A stretch of DNA of 64,000 nucleotides. It comes from Dimorphilus gyrociliatus. Taxonomy: Eukaryota; Annelida; Polychaeta; Dinophilidae. Of this stretch, positions 1 through 11,508 are shown piece after piece (positions within the stretch are counted from its first letter, which is position 1; each line of letters opens with the position of its first letter). The notes below the pieces were generated by a model, which was given only the letters and a program-made list of their open reading frames with translations, searched no databases and was not told the DNA's origin. Position numbers and translations under genes: made by a program. The stretch is from contig CAJFCJ010000003.1 of NCBI GenBank assembly GCA_904063045.1, forward strand, positions 744,001 to 808,000, written 5' to 3'.

Positions 1-423
1 TATATATACAGTTCGCCCCTTTCTCTCTCACTCTCGCTCTCATTCTTCATTTATATCTATGACAAGGCTTAGGCCTACTATTTAAATACTTTCTTCCATT
101 ATCTTGAGAAAAAATGTTAAATATCATTAATTATAAGAAATGATCCCATTGATAGAAAATAATATATAATTCACTTTTTAGAATATAAACGAGTTTTTTC
201 ACCCTTTGATTTTCATTATAGAATGATTTATAAATTGTTTACAAAAAAACCCTGGTAGTTACGCCTTCCGTTATATCAATAAAGGAAATAATTTCACTTA
301 ATGTTTATAAAATGCATTTATATTCTATTTGTTCTAACGAAAGCGAGAATAAAGGTTAATGGAACCTTTATTTAAATCTTGAATTATGTTTCCTTACACT
401 CTTTTTCACATTCATTAATAAAC
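1..423. other. Intergenic, left edge of window
   Basis: AT-rich sequence beginning with a short TC-rich tract (about 10-50). I see no convincing coding exon or RNA gene. The right part would be the 3' untranslated region of the minus-strand CFAP276 gene. Confidence 0.5.
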
Positions 424-863
424 TCAATCGATTAAACTTCTTCGATTTAAGCCATTTGAAAGAAAAGAACGTTTTCTACTGTGACATACGTACCCGTTTT
501 GTTGTCCTAAAGTCTCGGGTTGAAAGAGCGTTTCATTCTTTCCTTTCAACCATTCTCTATGATGGTCGTAGTCTGCTTTTAAGACAAAGTCCAAAGAATC
601 CCTTGGAGCTTTTGGATCGTAATTGTAGACCTCACGTCTGGTTGAAGACAACGTTCCGGAACAGTTTAATCTGTTCCAAGGATCTTGTTTTTGATCCAAA
701 TGTGTTGGTTGGGTGTATGCTTCTTTCTGTTATTTAAAAATAAAACTTTTAAATTGTCAATTAATTCCGATCTAAACTAATTTACCTTATAACTCCTTAG
801 ACCAGCAAAGTCATTATCATTTTCGTAGGATGGATAAGGATAAGGATTACGTAAAGATGTCAT
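424..863 (-). CDS. CFAP276: CFAP276 (C1orf194-like) ciliary doublet microtubule protein
   Basis: Two exons, 863-786 and 726-424, give a 126-residue protein; the intron is 59 bp and joins in phase 0. The sequence shows the family's collinear blocks: an N-terminal RNPYPYPSYEND segment, PTHLDQKQDPWNRLN, a TRREVYNYDPKAPRDSLDF block, then YDHH and ETLGQQ. From my knowledge of the family, human CFAP276 has matching blocks (PTHL..EPW.RLN, RRDAY.FDP..P.DDLDF, YNHH) and is a microtubule inner protein of axonemal doublets in motile cilia. The start is the first ATG in frame with exon 2. The protein is shorter than the human one (about 169 residues) because the variable C-terminus is missing; a further small 3' exon is possible but not seen. 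It is divergent from the gene at 1159, with 295 bp between the two ATGs. Confidence 0.88.
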
Positions 864-1089
864 TTTCACTTCTTATTATCTTTCCTCGCAAACTTTTCCT
901 TAGGCACTAAAGCTTTTCTTTGCAACCAAGGATACGCGTAGCCCCGCACTTAATATAAACTATAAATTCTACAACATTGACAAAAATTATTTGTTGAATG
1001 GTATTTTTGATATAATGAATTAATCCATAAAGAATATTTTTTTATAAAATTATTTTAGAGACTTTTACTTTAATTTATACGTAAATAGT

Positions 1090-1102
1090 AAGATGGCGCC
1101 AT
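1090..1102. promoter_or_regulatory. YY1-like palindromic element in divergent promoter
   Basis: AAGATGGCGCCAT lies in the 295-bp space between the CFAP276 and PLC-X start codons. It contains the YY1-type core AAGATGGCG and a perfect 10-bp palindrome (1093-1102). It sits 57 bp upstream of the plus-strand ATG. A role as a shared promoter element is inference from motif and position. Confidence 0.35.
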
Positions 1103-1158
1103 AGTAATATAGCATTTGGAAGATTTTACCGGAAATTAAAATAACTAACAAGACCAAG

Positions 1159-2213
1159 ATGACAAATCATGAAAATTGGATGGGAAACTTACCCGACAAG
1201 TTTCATAATATGCCACTAAATAAGATTGCTATTCCAGGTTTAGAAATTATACTTCTTTCGATTTAAATAGGCAATGGAAATCGTTAGAAAAAAGTTAATA
1301 TTTAATCAGAATTGAAATTTCTATATAAAATAAATTATAAACTGCTCAAACATGATACTATTATAATTATTTTACAGGATCTCATAACTCCAGTTCAAGC
1401 ACATTGAAAAAATCAAATAATATATCCCCTGATCAGCCATCAGCAATAAAAAACTTAGGGACTTTTGTGAAACCTATTGTTTATAACTGGTCAGTTTGTC
1501 AGGACAAGAGTATCACGGATCAATTAAAATTAGGAATAAGATATTTAGACATAAGAGTCTGTACTAATGGAAACACCGATGAACTCTTTACTTTCCATGG
1601 TCTATTTAGTCAAACTATTGAATCATTGCTGATAGAAGTTCGAGAATTTTTAGAAAATCATTCAAAGGAAGTAGTATTCTTAGATTTTAATCACTTCTGT
1701 GAAGTATCTAATGATCAGCATGAGAAATTGGTAAAAATGATAGAAGACTATATGAATCCTTTCATATCCGTGAGTAATTATACCATTGAGAGTATTTGTT
1801 TAAATGGCTTATGGGAAAAGAAAATCCAAGCTCTCGTCTTTTATCAAAGTGAAAAGGTCAAAAACTGTAAATTTTTGACGAGAAATTCTATAATTAGTCC
1901 TTGGGCTAATACAGAGGAATTTGAAGAACTACTCCCATACCTTCAAATTATGCTGGAAGATGATAGTAGAAAGGATCGTTTTCACGTTTGTCAAATGATT
2001 CTAACACCTAAAACCGATACTGTTTTGAAAGGATTATTATCAAATTTAAGATCGAAAATGTGTACTCCCTATTTTGAAAAAATGATAAATTGGATGAATG
2101 ATCAGTATACTGGATACGATCATGGTCTTAATATTGTTATCAGAGATTTTATAGATGAACAGTTTACGGATAAAGTTGTCAAGTTGAACTATGAAAAATG
2201 TCTTTATGAATAA
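1159..2213 (+). CDS. PI-PLC X-domain containing protein (PLCXD family)
   Basis: Two exons, 1159-1237 and 1378-2213, encode 304 residues. The splice completes the motif IPGSHNS (G split G|GA), which is the first catalytic-histidine motif of the X domain. A second histidine lies in LFTFHGLF, and the LGIRYLDIRVC strand between them is characteristic of the fold. The protein is essentially one PI-PLC X domain with no PH, EF-hand, Y or C2 domain, which places it with PLCXD1-3 and not with the classical phospholipases C. The likely reaction is cleavage of phosphatidylinositol-type lipids at the inner membrane face; the substrate is not shown by the sequence. The family usually has GSHD or GTHN at the first site; here it is GSHN. 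Possible AATAAA polyadenylation signals follow the stop at about 2230. Confidence 0.9.
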
Positions 2214-2386
2214 ATTATGAAAATTTTACTAATAAAATAGTTTTCTAATAAACTTACTACACTTACTCTAAAACACAGATTATTTATTAAGCACTTCTTA
2301 ATTAGCCCTAATTTGATTTACATTACTTATCTTGCTAATGAGCACTCGACAGAATTTTAATTTAGCCAGTCGAAAGAGAGTAACAT

Positions 2387-5221
2387 ATGAAAGATTATAT
2401 CCTCCAAGGAAGGATGTCCAAAAAATTCAAAAGAAATAATTCAACAGGGAACGAAGATCAGGTGATTATAAGAATCGAAAATGACTTCGAAGAGAATGTT
2501 TCAACTGCCTATAAGACTTTCAACTTGTTATTATTCTCACCAAAGAGGCTATTGACCATATCAAGCAAGAAATTTATTCGCATAATTGTTCGCGATATAT
2601 GCCTTACAACTTTACAATTACCTTGTCTAATAACTGATTTCATATCATTATTAAAAAATGCAACTTGTGGAAAGAGGATTTGTTTCTCTTCAACATCAGC
2701 AAGGTCAAGGACCACTAGCCGTATCATACAACATCATCATTGTTGGGCTATAGAGAATTCAGTAATATGGGATCAAGATCAAGCTTGGAATGAAGAGATG
2801 TACTCGAATATAATATTAAAGATAATGAATACTGAAGATTTATCTTCTGAGATCAATAATATTATTCTCAATAATTCCATTCAAAGGATGAAAGTACTAA
2901 TAAGATTGAGCGAAAGATATAATTTCATAAAATCGTCGTTGAATGATAGGGTATATAAAAAGGAAATAGGAAAATAGAGATTGAAAGATAGCAGCTTATC
3001 CTTTTCCTCAAATAGTTTGTTATTCTGACAATAATTTATCAAAAATTCTCCTTCTATTTACCATTTTTATATATCCTATCAATATTAGTCTAATAATCCT
3101 TTGTTAACCGCTTTAAAGAATAATAAGCCGGGAATAGCTGGAAAACTTTTATCCATTTCGACAAAGGATACTTTACAAGATTGCGTAAATGATAATCAAT
3201 ATTGCAGTATGAATGCTATACACTTGTCAATAGTTCACTGCTTGCCAGAAATTCTTCAAAGAATTATGAACAAGTGTATGGAATTTGATATTTTAGACGA
3301 AATGTGCTCTGCACCAGCGAACGGAGAGGCACTTTCAAAGTGTTACGGTTTGTCAGCAATTCTACCTCTTCATCTAGCAACAGTCGTCGGTAACAATTGT
3401 GTTATAGATTGTCTTGTTTCTAATGGCTGCAAACTTGACAAACAAGACTCAATAGGCAATACAATAATCCATTCTCTAGTCTATTCAAGTAAAAAGCAAA
3501 GCGGACCGGCAATAGAGACCTTAAATTATATTTTAAATCTCTGTAGTCAACCTTCATATTTATCGATCTCTCACCAAAGAGTTAGTGAACTTGATTTATT
3601 TTCCTAGTGTAATCTGTATTTAAGTCTTATTATCTTTCCCTCGTAAATATTCACCTTTTCCTGGAAAAGAAAAACAATAAAATAAAACAAGTTCACTATT
3701 GGTTTACCAAATTAGGCAACCAAAAAGCATCTTATCAGATATTTATTAACGATAAAAAACTACTCTGGATTTGACCCTTTAAAGTTAGCGGCAGTTGAGG
3801 GTTGTGTCGATATGTTGAAAGCTCTACTAGAAATTGAGGGAACATATAGGATCTCTCAGACTCAATTAGGCCGGGTGAACGTCCTCGAATACGAAGTAAC
3901 TAACATAGAACCAATTTTATGTCGTATGCAAGCTGCTCCAAGCGTTTTAGAATTACTTGCTTATTCACCAAATGATGATAATATAAGAGATGCATTTTGT
4001 ATTCCTTTGGTTGAAAAGATTGTGGATCAAAAATGGTCTCACTATAGAACGTACTATTGGATATGGGCCATTGTGCACTGTTCCTATATGGCATGTATAT
4101 CCCTACTCTTTTTAAAGAACAAGAGATTTCCTTTTGAAAATTGTAAACCGAAGTAAATACTTGATAGAGATTAATTTTATAAAGAATAATTAAGTAATGA
4201 GCTATTAATTATTAAAACTCTAGCCAATTAGTGAAATATCAAGTATTGTACTAAGAACTCCTTACAAACAAGTGTACGATTATAAATTATGTTCGGCTGT
4301 TTTGAGTTTATGTATCATGCTTCTAACATACGGTTTAACTGGTTTTATTTGTACTCTTATTACTCAATGTTTCCGACAATCTAGGATAAGGAGGACACTG
4401 TCTGTTACTAGAATGGGCAAATATTATGTATTTTTAATAGGTAACAAGTTTAACAGAACTATTAAATAGGGATACATTTTTTAATGATTTCTTTTAAAGG
4501 TCATCCATCTTTAACCATTATTTGGTGGCTTTGTTGGGTTTTATGCGTAAAATCGGATATTTGCATGGTGATGGAGACCGTAATTCTCGTGACTGGCTGG
4601 TTATATGCAATAACGTTTAGTAAACTCTTCCAATTAACTGGTTTTTTCACTGTCATGTTTGCTAAACTTGTCAATAAAGATTTACCTAGGTTTTTACTTG
4701 TTTCATCTTTGGCTATTATTGGTTTTGGCACTGCTTTATTTGCCACTTACGCCCAGACTGTAGAAAAACCTCCTGAGGTATCCTCTCTTCCGGTGACCTA
4801 TATTAGTCTATTTAGAGTGTCTTTAGGTTTGACCGATTTACATTTCCTTCACGACGAAGAAATTAATTTGCATAGAATGTTGCTTTATATGACATTTTTA
4901 ATAACAAATAATGTTGTACTACTACATATGTTAATAGCAGCTTTAACGGACACTTATACTTCAATATCAAGACATGGGTCTTCAGTTTGGAGAAGATCCC
5001 AAGCGCAAGATATTCTTATGTTGGAAATGTCGCTCCCAAACTGGCTTCAGTTGAATTTTGTACATAAACATTATCTACCAGTAACCTTGGATGAATTAAT
5101 TATGGGAAATAAATTAGTTCAGAGGAAAACTTATGAATTCCAATTAATCGATTCTGAGCCTGCTCAGAGTCGTTGCAAGTTAAAAAGTTCAAATAAAATT
5201 TCACCTGTTGACAAACAATAA
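2387..5221 (+). CDS. TRPV-like cation channel, tandem copy A
   Basis: Five exons (2387-2950, 3089-3580, 3716-4152, 4256-4440, 4500-5221) encode 799 residues. The N-terminal half carries divergent ankyrin repeats, for example LPLHLATVVGNNCVIDCLVSNGC followed by the TRPV-type GNTIIHSLV finger. Six membrane spans follow, with S5-pore-S6 in the last exon. The pore loop reads LGLTDLHFLHD and the post-S6 helix has VWRRSQA, which matches the TRPV TRP box (W-x-LQRA type). It is predicted to be a plasma-membrane Ca2+-permeable sensory channel, probably tetrameric. It differs from copies B and C by one extra 103-bp intron (4153-4255) in the S1-S2 region. The start is the first ATG of exon 1; another in-frame ATG follows at 2414. 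No TATA box is obvious. The gene is intact once the introns are removed. Confidence 0.85.
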
Positions 5222-5585
5222 CAAAAATTTATCGCTTTCATTTTATTTGCTAACTAAAAAGCTCGTTCTTTATCGTCTATTTACGTATAACATGCATAGT
5301 ATTATATATATACTTGTATATTGTATATACCGTATTAAAATATAAGATATATTGCAAGTGTTTAAGGCAACATAACGTGTTTTCTTTTATTTTAATTATA
5401 TCATTCAATATTTATTTGTATAAACGATATTTACTGAATAATTCATAAAGTAATTATCAAAGATAGCAAAAAATATATAGAGATAAAATTCTAACCATTA
5501 CATTTGCGCTGCAACTTGGCAAAGAAGTAGCTTGTTCGGACAAACTTTTCCTTTATATTATAATATATATATTCATATAGAACAT
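5222..5585 (+). other. Intergenic between TRPV-like copies A and B
   Basis: AT-rich spacer holding the 3' end of copy A and the promoter region of copy B. It contains alternating TA stretches near 5305-5340. I see no ORF or clear promoter motif. Confidence 0.5.
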
Positions 5586-8267
5586 ATGGCATCTGTACAA
5601 TTTCAGCAAAAGACCTGTAATCATTGTAATGAACAAGTAATTATACGAATGGATTATGATAAAGATGAAGAATTTTTCAATAGAGATCTAGGATTACTTA
5701 ATGGAAGCTGCCCATCGTTAAAAAAGCTTAAACTCCGCAATATTTTCCTATTGTTGAGTGATTGTTGTTTAACGCTTTTACAGTTACCCTGTATAGTATT
5801 TGATTTAATTTCAATAGTAAGAAATCGGTTTATTAATAGGACAAGGCGACGAATGAAAATTGACTTATTAAATGATTCTGTCATTAAACACGTTGACTGC
5901 TGTAAAAAGGATTGCTCTAACATTTATCCGGAGGATATTGATTTCGATGTACACGTATATTCTCGGAAGATAGTTATGTCTTTATCTTCATACGATGACC
6001 TGATCTACGAGTTGAACTTGATTATTGACAAAAGTTTAACTCAGAGGATGAGATGCTTAGTTAATCTTACAGAAAGTTTTCCGGCAATGAATTACACACT
6101 AAACGATATGGTATTTAGACATTTTCCCTACTCTTTAATTATGTAAACCCTAATGTATAAACTATTCATATATGTGATGGAAAATCTCTTTATATCATGA
6201 AGAAACTGAAACCACTATTGACGGCCATCTATGATAATAAATTAGAAATAGCCGAACAATTACTATCAGTCGCAACAAAAGAAACTTTATTTGCAGTTAT
6301 CTCTGATAAAGATTATTCTGGAATGACAGCATTACATTTGGCTATAGTTAATTGCCAATATAATTTATTACAATCTCTACTAAATAAATGTCGTACATTC
6401 GGTATTCTTGATCAATTAGAGTCGTTAGAAGTAGGAGGAGAAGTTTTGGAAGAATGCTATGGACTATCAGGAATGACGCCTCTACAACTAGCATCCACAG
6501 TTGGTAATAGAGAAATTATAAACTGCCTTATTCAAAACCATTGTAAACTGGACAAACAAAATTCTAAAGGGAATACAATATTTCATTCTTTAGTATATGC
6601 CAGTAAGAAACATAGTAGTCAAGCCATAAAAACGCTTAAGTACATTCTAAGCAGCAGTAAAAAAACTTTTTGCAATTCTTCAAGCATTTCAGGGGTTTTA
6701 TAGAGTTTCTCGAATTATCTATTTTTTATAAATATACACTAAACGTATACAAAAAATTAGAAACGTAATGTTCATAAATAGAATAGTAAAAAGGATTATA
6801 GACCTATAGTTCTTCAAGAAACTCTATAAGATCAAGCCGAATCAAGTTGTTAGATATTTATTATCAATAAGAAATTCCTATGGTTTAGATCCTTTAAAAT
6901 TAGCGGCCGTCGAAGGGTGCATTGATATGTTAGAAGCCATCTTAGAACTTGATGGAGTTTATAGAGTATCTGAAACTCATTTGGGGCACGCAAAAATTTT
7001 GCTTTGTGATGTTAGTAATATCGAACCTATTTTATGCCGTTTAGACAAAATTCCTAGTGTCTTAGAACTTTTAGCTTTTACGACAGAAGATGAAAAGAGT
7101 ACGTCTGCCTTTAAAATACCTTTAATAACAAAGATAATTGAACAAAAATGGACAAATTATAAATCGTATTATTTCATTTGGGCAACAGTTCATTGTATTT
7201 ATATGTCACTATTAACTAGTCTGTCGCTTGGAGTAACACAAACTCACTATCGTACGACTCGAAGGGAGTGTTACAATGAATCAATCAAATCAGAGAAGCA
7301 TACTCTATTTAAAGATAAACTGGGCATTCCAGTTTTTATAATATGTTTTATACTACTTATCTATGGTATAACTGGTCTTTCCTGTCATATTAAAACTTAT
7401 ACTAAACGCTCCAAAAATTTTCGAACGACTCTATCTCTCGCTAAGCTTAGTGAATATTTCCTTTTCCTCATAGGTAATGTATTCTTAGGAAGACAAAGAA
7501 CCGTGTCATAAAGTTGTACTTTCTATTCAGGACACCCTTCTCTGACCATAACGTGGTTAATATTTTGGGAGTATTGTCTGCAAAAGAATATATCTTTAGT
7601 TATTGAAGTATTTGTTCTAGTCTCTGGATGGTTGTACATAATTACGTTTAGTAAATTATTTAGAGAAACTGGCTTCTTTTCTGTTATGTTTGCTAAAATA
7701 ATTATAAAAGATTTGCCAAGATTTTTATTGGTAGCCTCTCTAGCTGTTATTGGGTTTGGAACGTCTCTTTACGCCACGTATTCAATACATGAAGACAAAC
7801 CTGTGCAATTTGCAGATTTACCGACATCATTTATCAGTCTTTTTCGGCTTTCATTAAGCCTAATTGACTTGAATTTCTTACATGACAGGCAAAATTACAA
7901 ATTTTTGAGAGTTTTCATATATTTAACTTATCTAATAACAGCAAATGTTGTTCTCTTGCATATGCTGATAGCCGCATTAACGGATACATATTCAACTATA
8001 TCGAGGCAAGGTTCGTCGTTTTGGAGAAGATCTCAAGCTCGAGAGTTACTAATGCTTGAAAATTGTCTACCGTATTGGGTGCAAGCGAATAGTGTTCAAA
8101 AGAATTATTGCCGTGTATTACTTCAAGATATCAATTCGGAAAAGGAATTTGTGCAGAGAAATATACACTGTCAAAAGCTCATAGATCCAAAACCTTGCGG
8201 AGAAGGATGCGATGATTGCAAACATGATTCTGAAGCGTCACATTCATATTGTAGAAAGACAAGATAA
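5586..8267 (+). CDS. TRPV-like cation channel, tandem copy B
   Basis: Four exons (5586-6110, 6203-6694, 6831-7473, 7531-8267) encode 798 residues. The order of parts is the same as in the flanking copies: an N-terminal segment with a CxxC pair (CNHCNEQVIIR), ankyrin repeats in exons 2-3 (MTALHLAIVNC, then the finger GNTIFHSLV), S1 around residue 458, and the S5-pore-S6 block in exon 4. The pore reads LSLIDLNFLHD, so the glycines of a typical TRPV filter are absent while the acidic residue remains. The TRP box reads FWRRSQARELLMLE. Exon 2 is exactly 492 nt, as in copies A and C, and the junction phases are identical (0, 0, 1). The start is the ATG at 5586, which aligns with copy C; an upstream in-frame TTG is not used. 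The C-terminal tail is rich in Cys and His. Confidence 0.85.
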
Positions 8268-8741
8268 ACTATCATTTATTTATTCAAGCAAGAATGAAAT
8301 ATTAGTATGCTACATAATTGAAAATATGAAGAATAGCCTTAGTCATCGAGTCATATGAGCATTACGAATAAATACTTAAAACTATATCTTAATTAATTCC
8401 CTTAATGACGTTACCTTATCATTAGACTCTATCTTATTCATAGCGAGAATAAACTAATTCGTTATATAAGTGTAAGAGTGTAATTTGACTTTTTCCTTTT
8501 TTAAACTAATAGATAAACATATATATTAATCTAAAATACATATATAATATAACATTTCAGACTTAATGTGTCAAACCTTATTTACAGTGCCCTTAGAAAT
8601 TCGAATAATACTAAGTAATTTTTCTTATCCAATTTATCTGTCCATTAACCAACGATACTTAGATAATAGATAAGAACACAATGAATAAAAGAGAAAGAGC
8701 TTAACTTCTTTTGGAAACGCTTTACTAACTTTCATAGAGTC
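8268..8741 (+). other. Intergenic between TRPV-like copies B and C
   Basis: 474 bp of AT-rich spacer. I see no coding exon or RNA gene. It should hold the 3' UTR of copy B and the promoter of copy C. Confidence 0.5.
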
Positions 8742-11308
8742 ATGTCTTCGGAAAGATTCGAACAAATTAAATGCATGGAATGCCAACAGCAAATTATATT
8801 TAGACATGAAAACGATTTCGAAGAAGATGTTTCAAGAGCTTATTCCATTTCTAAAAGTATATTCTGTTCACCTAAAATACTTTTAAAATGCACTGGAAAC
8901 TTTTTCTTAATTTTATTAAAAGATATTTGGTTAACTATTTTACAAACTCCGTGTTTAATGTTGGATTTTTTTATGTCATTAGGGTCAACATGCTCTAATA
9001 AATGTTGCCAATGTAAAAAGAATAGAATTGAATCTTCACAGACATCTTATCATAAAAATTGCCTAATTTCTAATAGTTCAAAACTTTGGAATGAAAATGA
9101 TTTTCCTAATATTAACTCTTACGAAGAGAACCTAATTAATAACAAAGAAAATCCAGAATATTTACAGAATGAAATAAAGATTTTAATAAGAAAGTCGCTT
9201 GAGGATAGAGTAAAGGTATTTGTTAAACTAGCAAGGAAGTACGATCATTTTAACGCTGTTATTAACGATATGGTAAGTTTTTTTTATCTCTTCTCTTTAA
9301 AATATAATTTTGATAAATTAATGTCAAAGGTGGATAATCCATTTATACAAAGTCTAGAGAAGAATAAAGCCAATATCGCCGAATTATTATTAACAGTTTG
9401 TACAAAAGATATACTTATTGGCAGAGCCAAGAGCTTTAAATATAAAGGCATGAATGCCATACATTTAACTATTATTCATGGTTTATCTGACACTTTACAA
9501 AAGATAGTAAACAAGTGTAGATCATTTAACGTTTATGAGGAAATGTGCTCAATGAAAGCAAGGGGAGATATTTTAGGATTATGTTACGGACACACAATAA
9601 ATTTACCACTACATTTAGCAGTTGTTTCTGGAAATTTTTCAATAATTGATTGCCTAATTAGGAATGGATGCAAATTAGATCAGCAAGATGAATTTGGTAA
9701 TACGATATTCCATTCTCTTGTAATGGCAAGTAGAAATCAGAGTGGAACAGCGATTAGTACTTTAAAATTTATATTAAATTTATGTCATGAATATAAACAT
9801 ATATCTATTCAATGCGATAAGGTAAAACTCTATCATTTCTTAACAACTATGACCATTTTAATTATAATTTTTTTCTTTAATGTGCCTAAAGATTACACCT
9901 GAATTGGTACTTAGGCACCTATTAACCATACGTAATCAATTAGGTTTAGAGCCTTTGAAGCTTGCAGCTAAAGAAGGTTGTATTGATATTCTGGTTAATA
10001 TTCTAGAACTAGAAGGTGTTTATAAGATCTCTCATTCATCTGTTGGTCAATTATCAGTTTCTGAGTATGATTTAGCCGGTATCGAACCGATACTATGCCG
10101 TAGACAATCATCCCCGAGTGTACTTGAACTATTAGCTTATTCGTCACCGTACGAACAGAGTATTAAAAGCTTTCATATACCTTTAATCAAAAAGATGGTC
10201 GAGTTGAAATGGCAAGCATATAGACGATTCTATCTAATGTGGATTATTTTACACTTTTGTTACATGTTCAGTGTCACAATGTTGTCAATGGGGGTACACG
10301 CATCTCTACCTATTTATTGTTCAAATAATACAACAGTCGCTTCTATGTTCCGACTTCGAAAGATTGTTCTATATACAACTGTTAACACAAATTGTTTAGT
10401 TTTACTAACATATGGAATTACTGGTCTTATTTGCACCCTTCAAGTTCATCGAGGACGTGTGCCGGCAATAAGAAAGACCTTCTCAGTAACAAAAACTGGC
10501 AAATACTACGTCTTTTTAATAGGTAAATACAAATACGAATGTATCCTATGACCTCTGTAGAAAGGCAAACAAAATTTATTATGTAAAATTGACACGCTAA
10601 CTAAATTTACATCTCGTTTTAGGTCATCCCCTTGGTACTTTGTTTTGGTTTTGGATATCCCTGATTTGCGTAAAACAAAATTTTGCTCTAATTCTTGAAG
10701 TTGTCATTTTAGTAACCGGATGGCTTTATATAATCTCTTTTAGTAAGCTCTTTAAAATGACTGGTTTCTTTACCGTTATGTTTGCAAGGATTGTGAGTCA
10801 AGACCTTCCTAGATTTTTAATTGTCACTGTTGTTGCTATTATTGGATTTGGTTCTGCTTTATATGCTACATACGCTAGGTACGATGAAGAGGTAAAGCCG
10901 GAGAGCGTTCAAAATATCGGAATAACATACGTAAGTCTATTTAGGCTTGCACTAACTCTCTCTGACATGCAATTTATACACGATTCCCCTCTTGAATTGA
11001 AATTTACCAGATTGGCAATATATATCATGTATTTAATTACTTGTAATATAGTACTTTTGCACATGTTAATTGCCGCTTTAACCGATACCTATTCGACAAT
11101 ATCTAAGCACGGCTCCTCAGTATGGAGGAGATCCCAGGCAAGAGATATTCTAATGTTGGAAATATCTTTACCATGTTGGCTTCAAATACATTATATTCGT
11201 AAAAATTTTAAATTACTTGTTCAAGAAGAGTTGCATAAAGATGAATCGATAATTCAAAAGAAAACTTATACATGTCAACTAATTGACACGGAAAAGAAGG
11301 AAAACTAA
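8742..11308 (+). CDS. TRPV-like cation channel, tandem copy C
   Basis: Four exons (8742-9272, 9330-9821, 9892-10522, 10623-11308) encode 779 residues. The N-terminus has the same CxxC pair as copy B (CMECQQQIIFRHE), followed by ankyrin repeats (NLPLHLAVVSGN, finger GNTIFHSLV, then PLKLAAKEGC). The six-span channel part ends with IVLLHMLIAALTDTYSTIS (S6) and the VWRRSQA TRP box. The pore loop reads LTLSDMQFIHD. Intron 1 (57 bp) happens to be a multiple of three without in-frame stops, so an uninterrupted reading frame runs through it; the homologous junction in A and B and the GTAAGT donor show it is an intron. Copies A-C most likely arose by tandem duplication of a four-exon ancestor. Confidence 0.85.
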
Positions 11309-11508
11309 ATTGTTTGAAATCTAATTCTAATTTCTATTCATATTTAAAATGAAATGTAATTGTTGTCAATGAAAGGAAAGAAGAAAAAGAAGAGAGAATT
11401 GGTCTTAAAATGTTTTTTTTTTATTATTATAAATATAAGCCTTTAAAAAAATTCATTTACATCTACAATTTCATAATGGCCATATAGAGCATATAGAATT
11501 TTCATTTA

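Noticed and set aside
456-737. 93-codon plus-strand frame opposite CFAP276
   Set aside because: It is a shadow of the minus-strand exon, which has clear family similarity and a proper splice junction.
9273-9329. Several short introns that are multiples of three and stop-free (9273-9329, 15257-15307, 30769-30825, 37401-37460, 52104-52163), suggesting a selected class of retained introns
   Set aside because: For introns of 50-60 bp, about one in ten to fifteen should be of this kind by chance, so roughly five among the introns here is not an excess. Family alignments show they are ordinary introns.
2387-11308. TRPV-like copies first looked like decayed pseudogenes because each is broken into several frames
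   Set aside because: All breaks fall at good GT..AG introns with matching phases in the three copies, and complete frames of 779-799 codons result.
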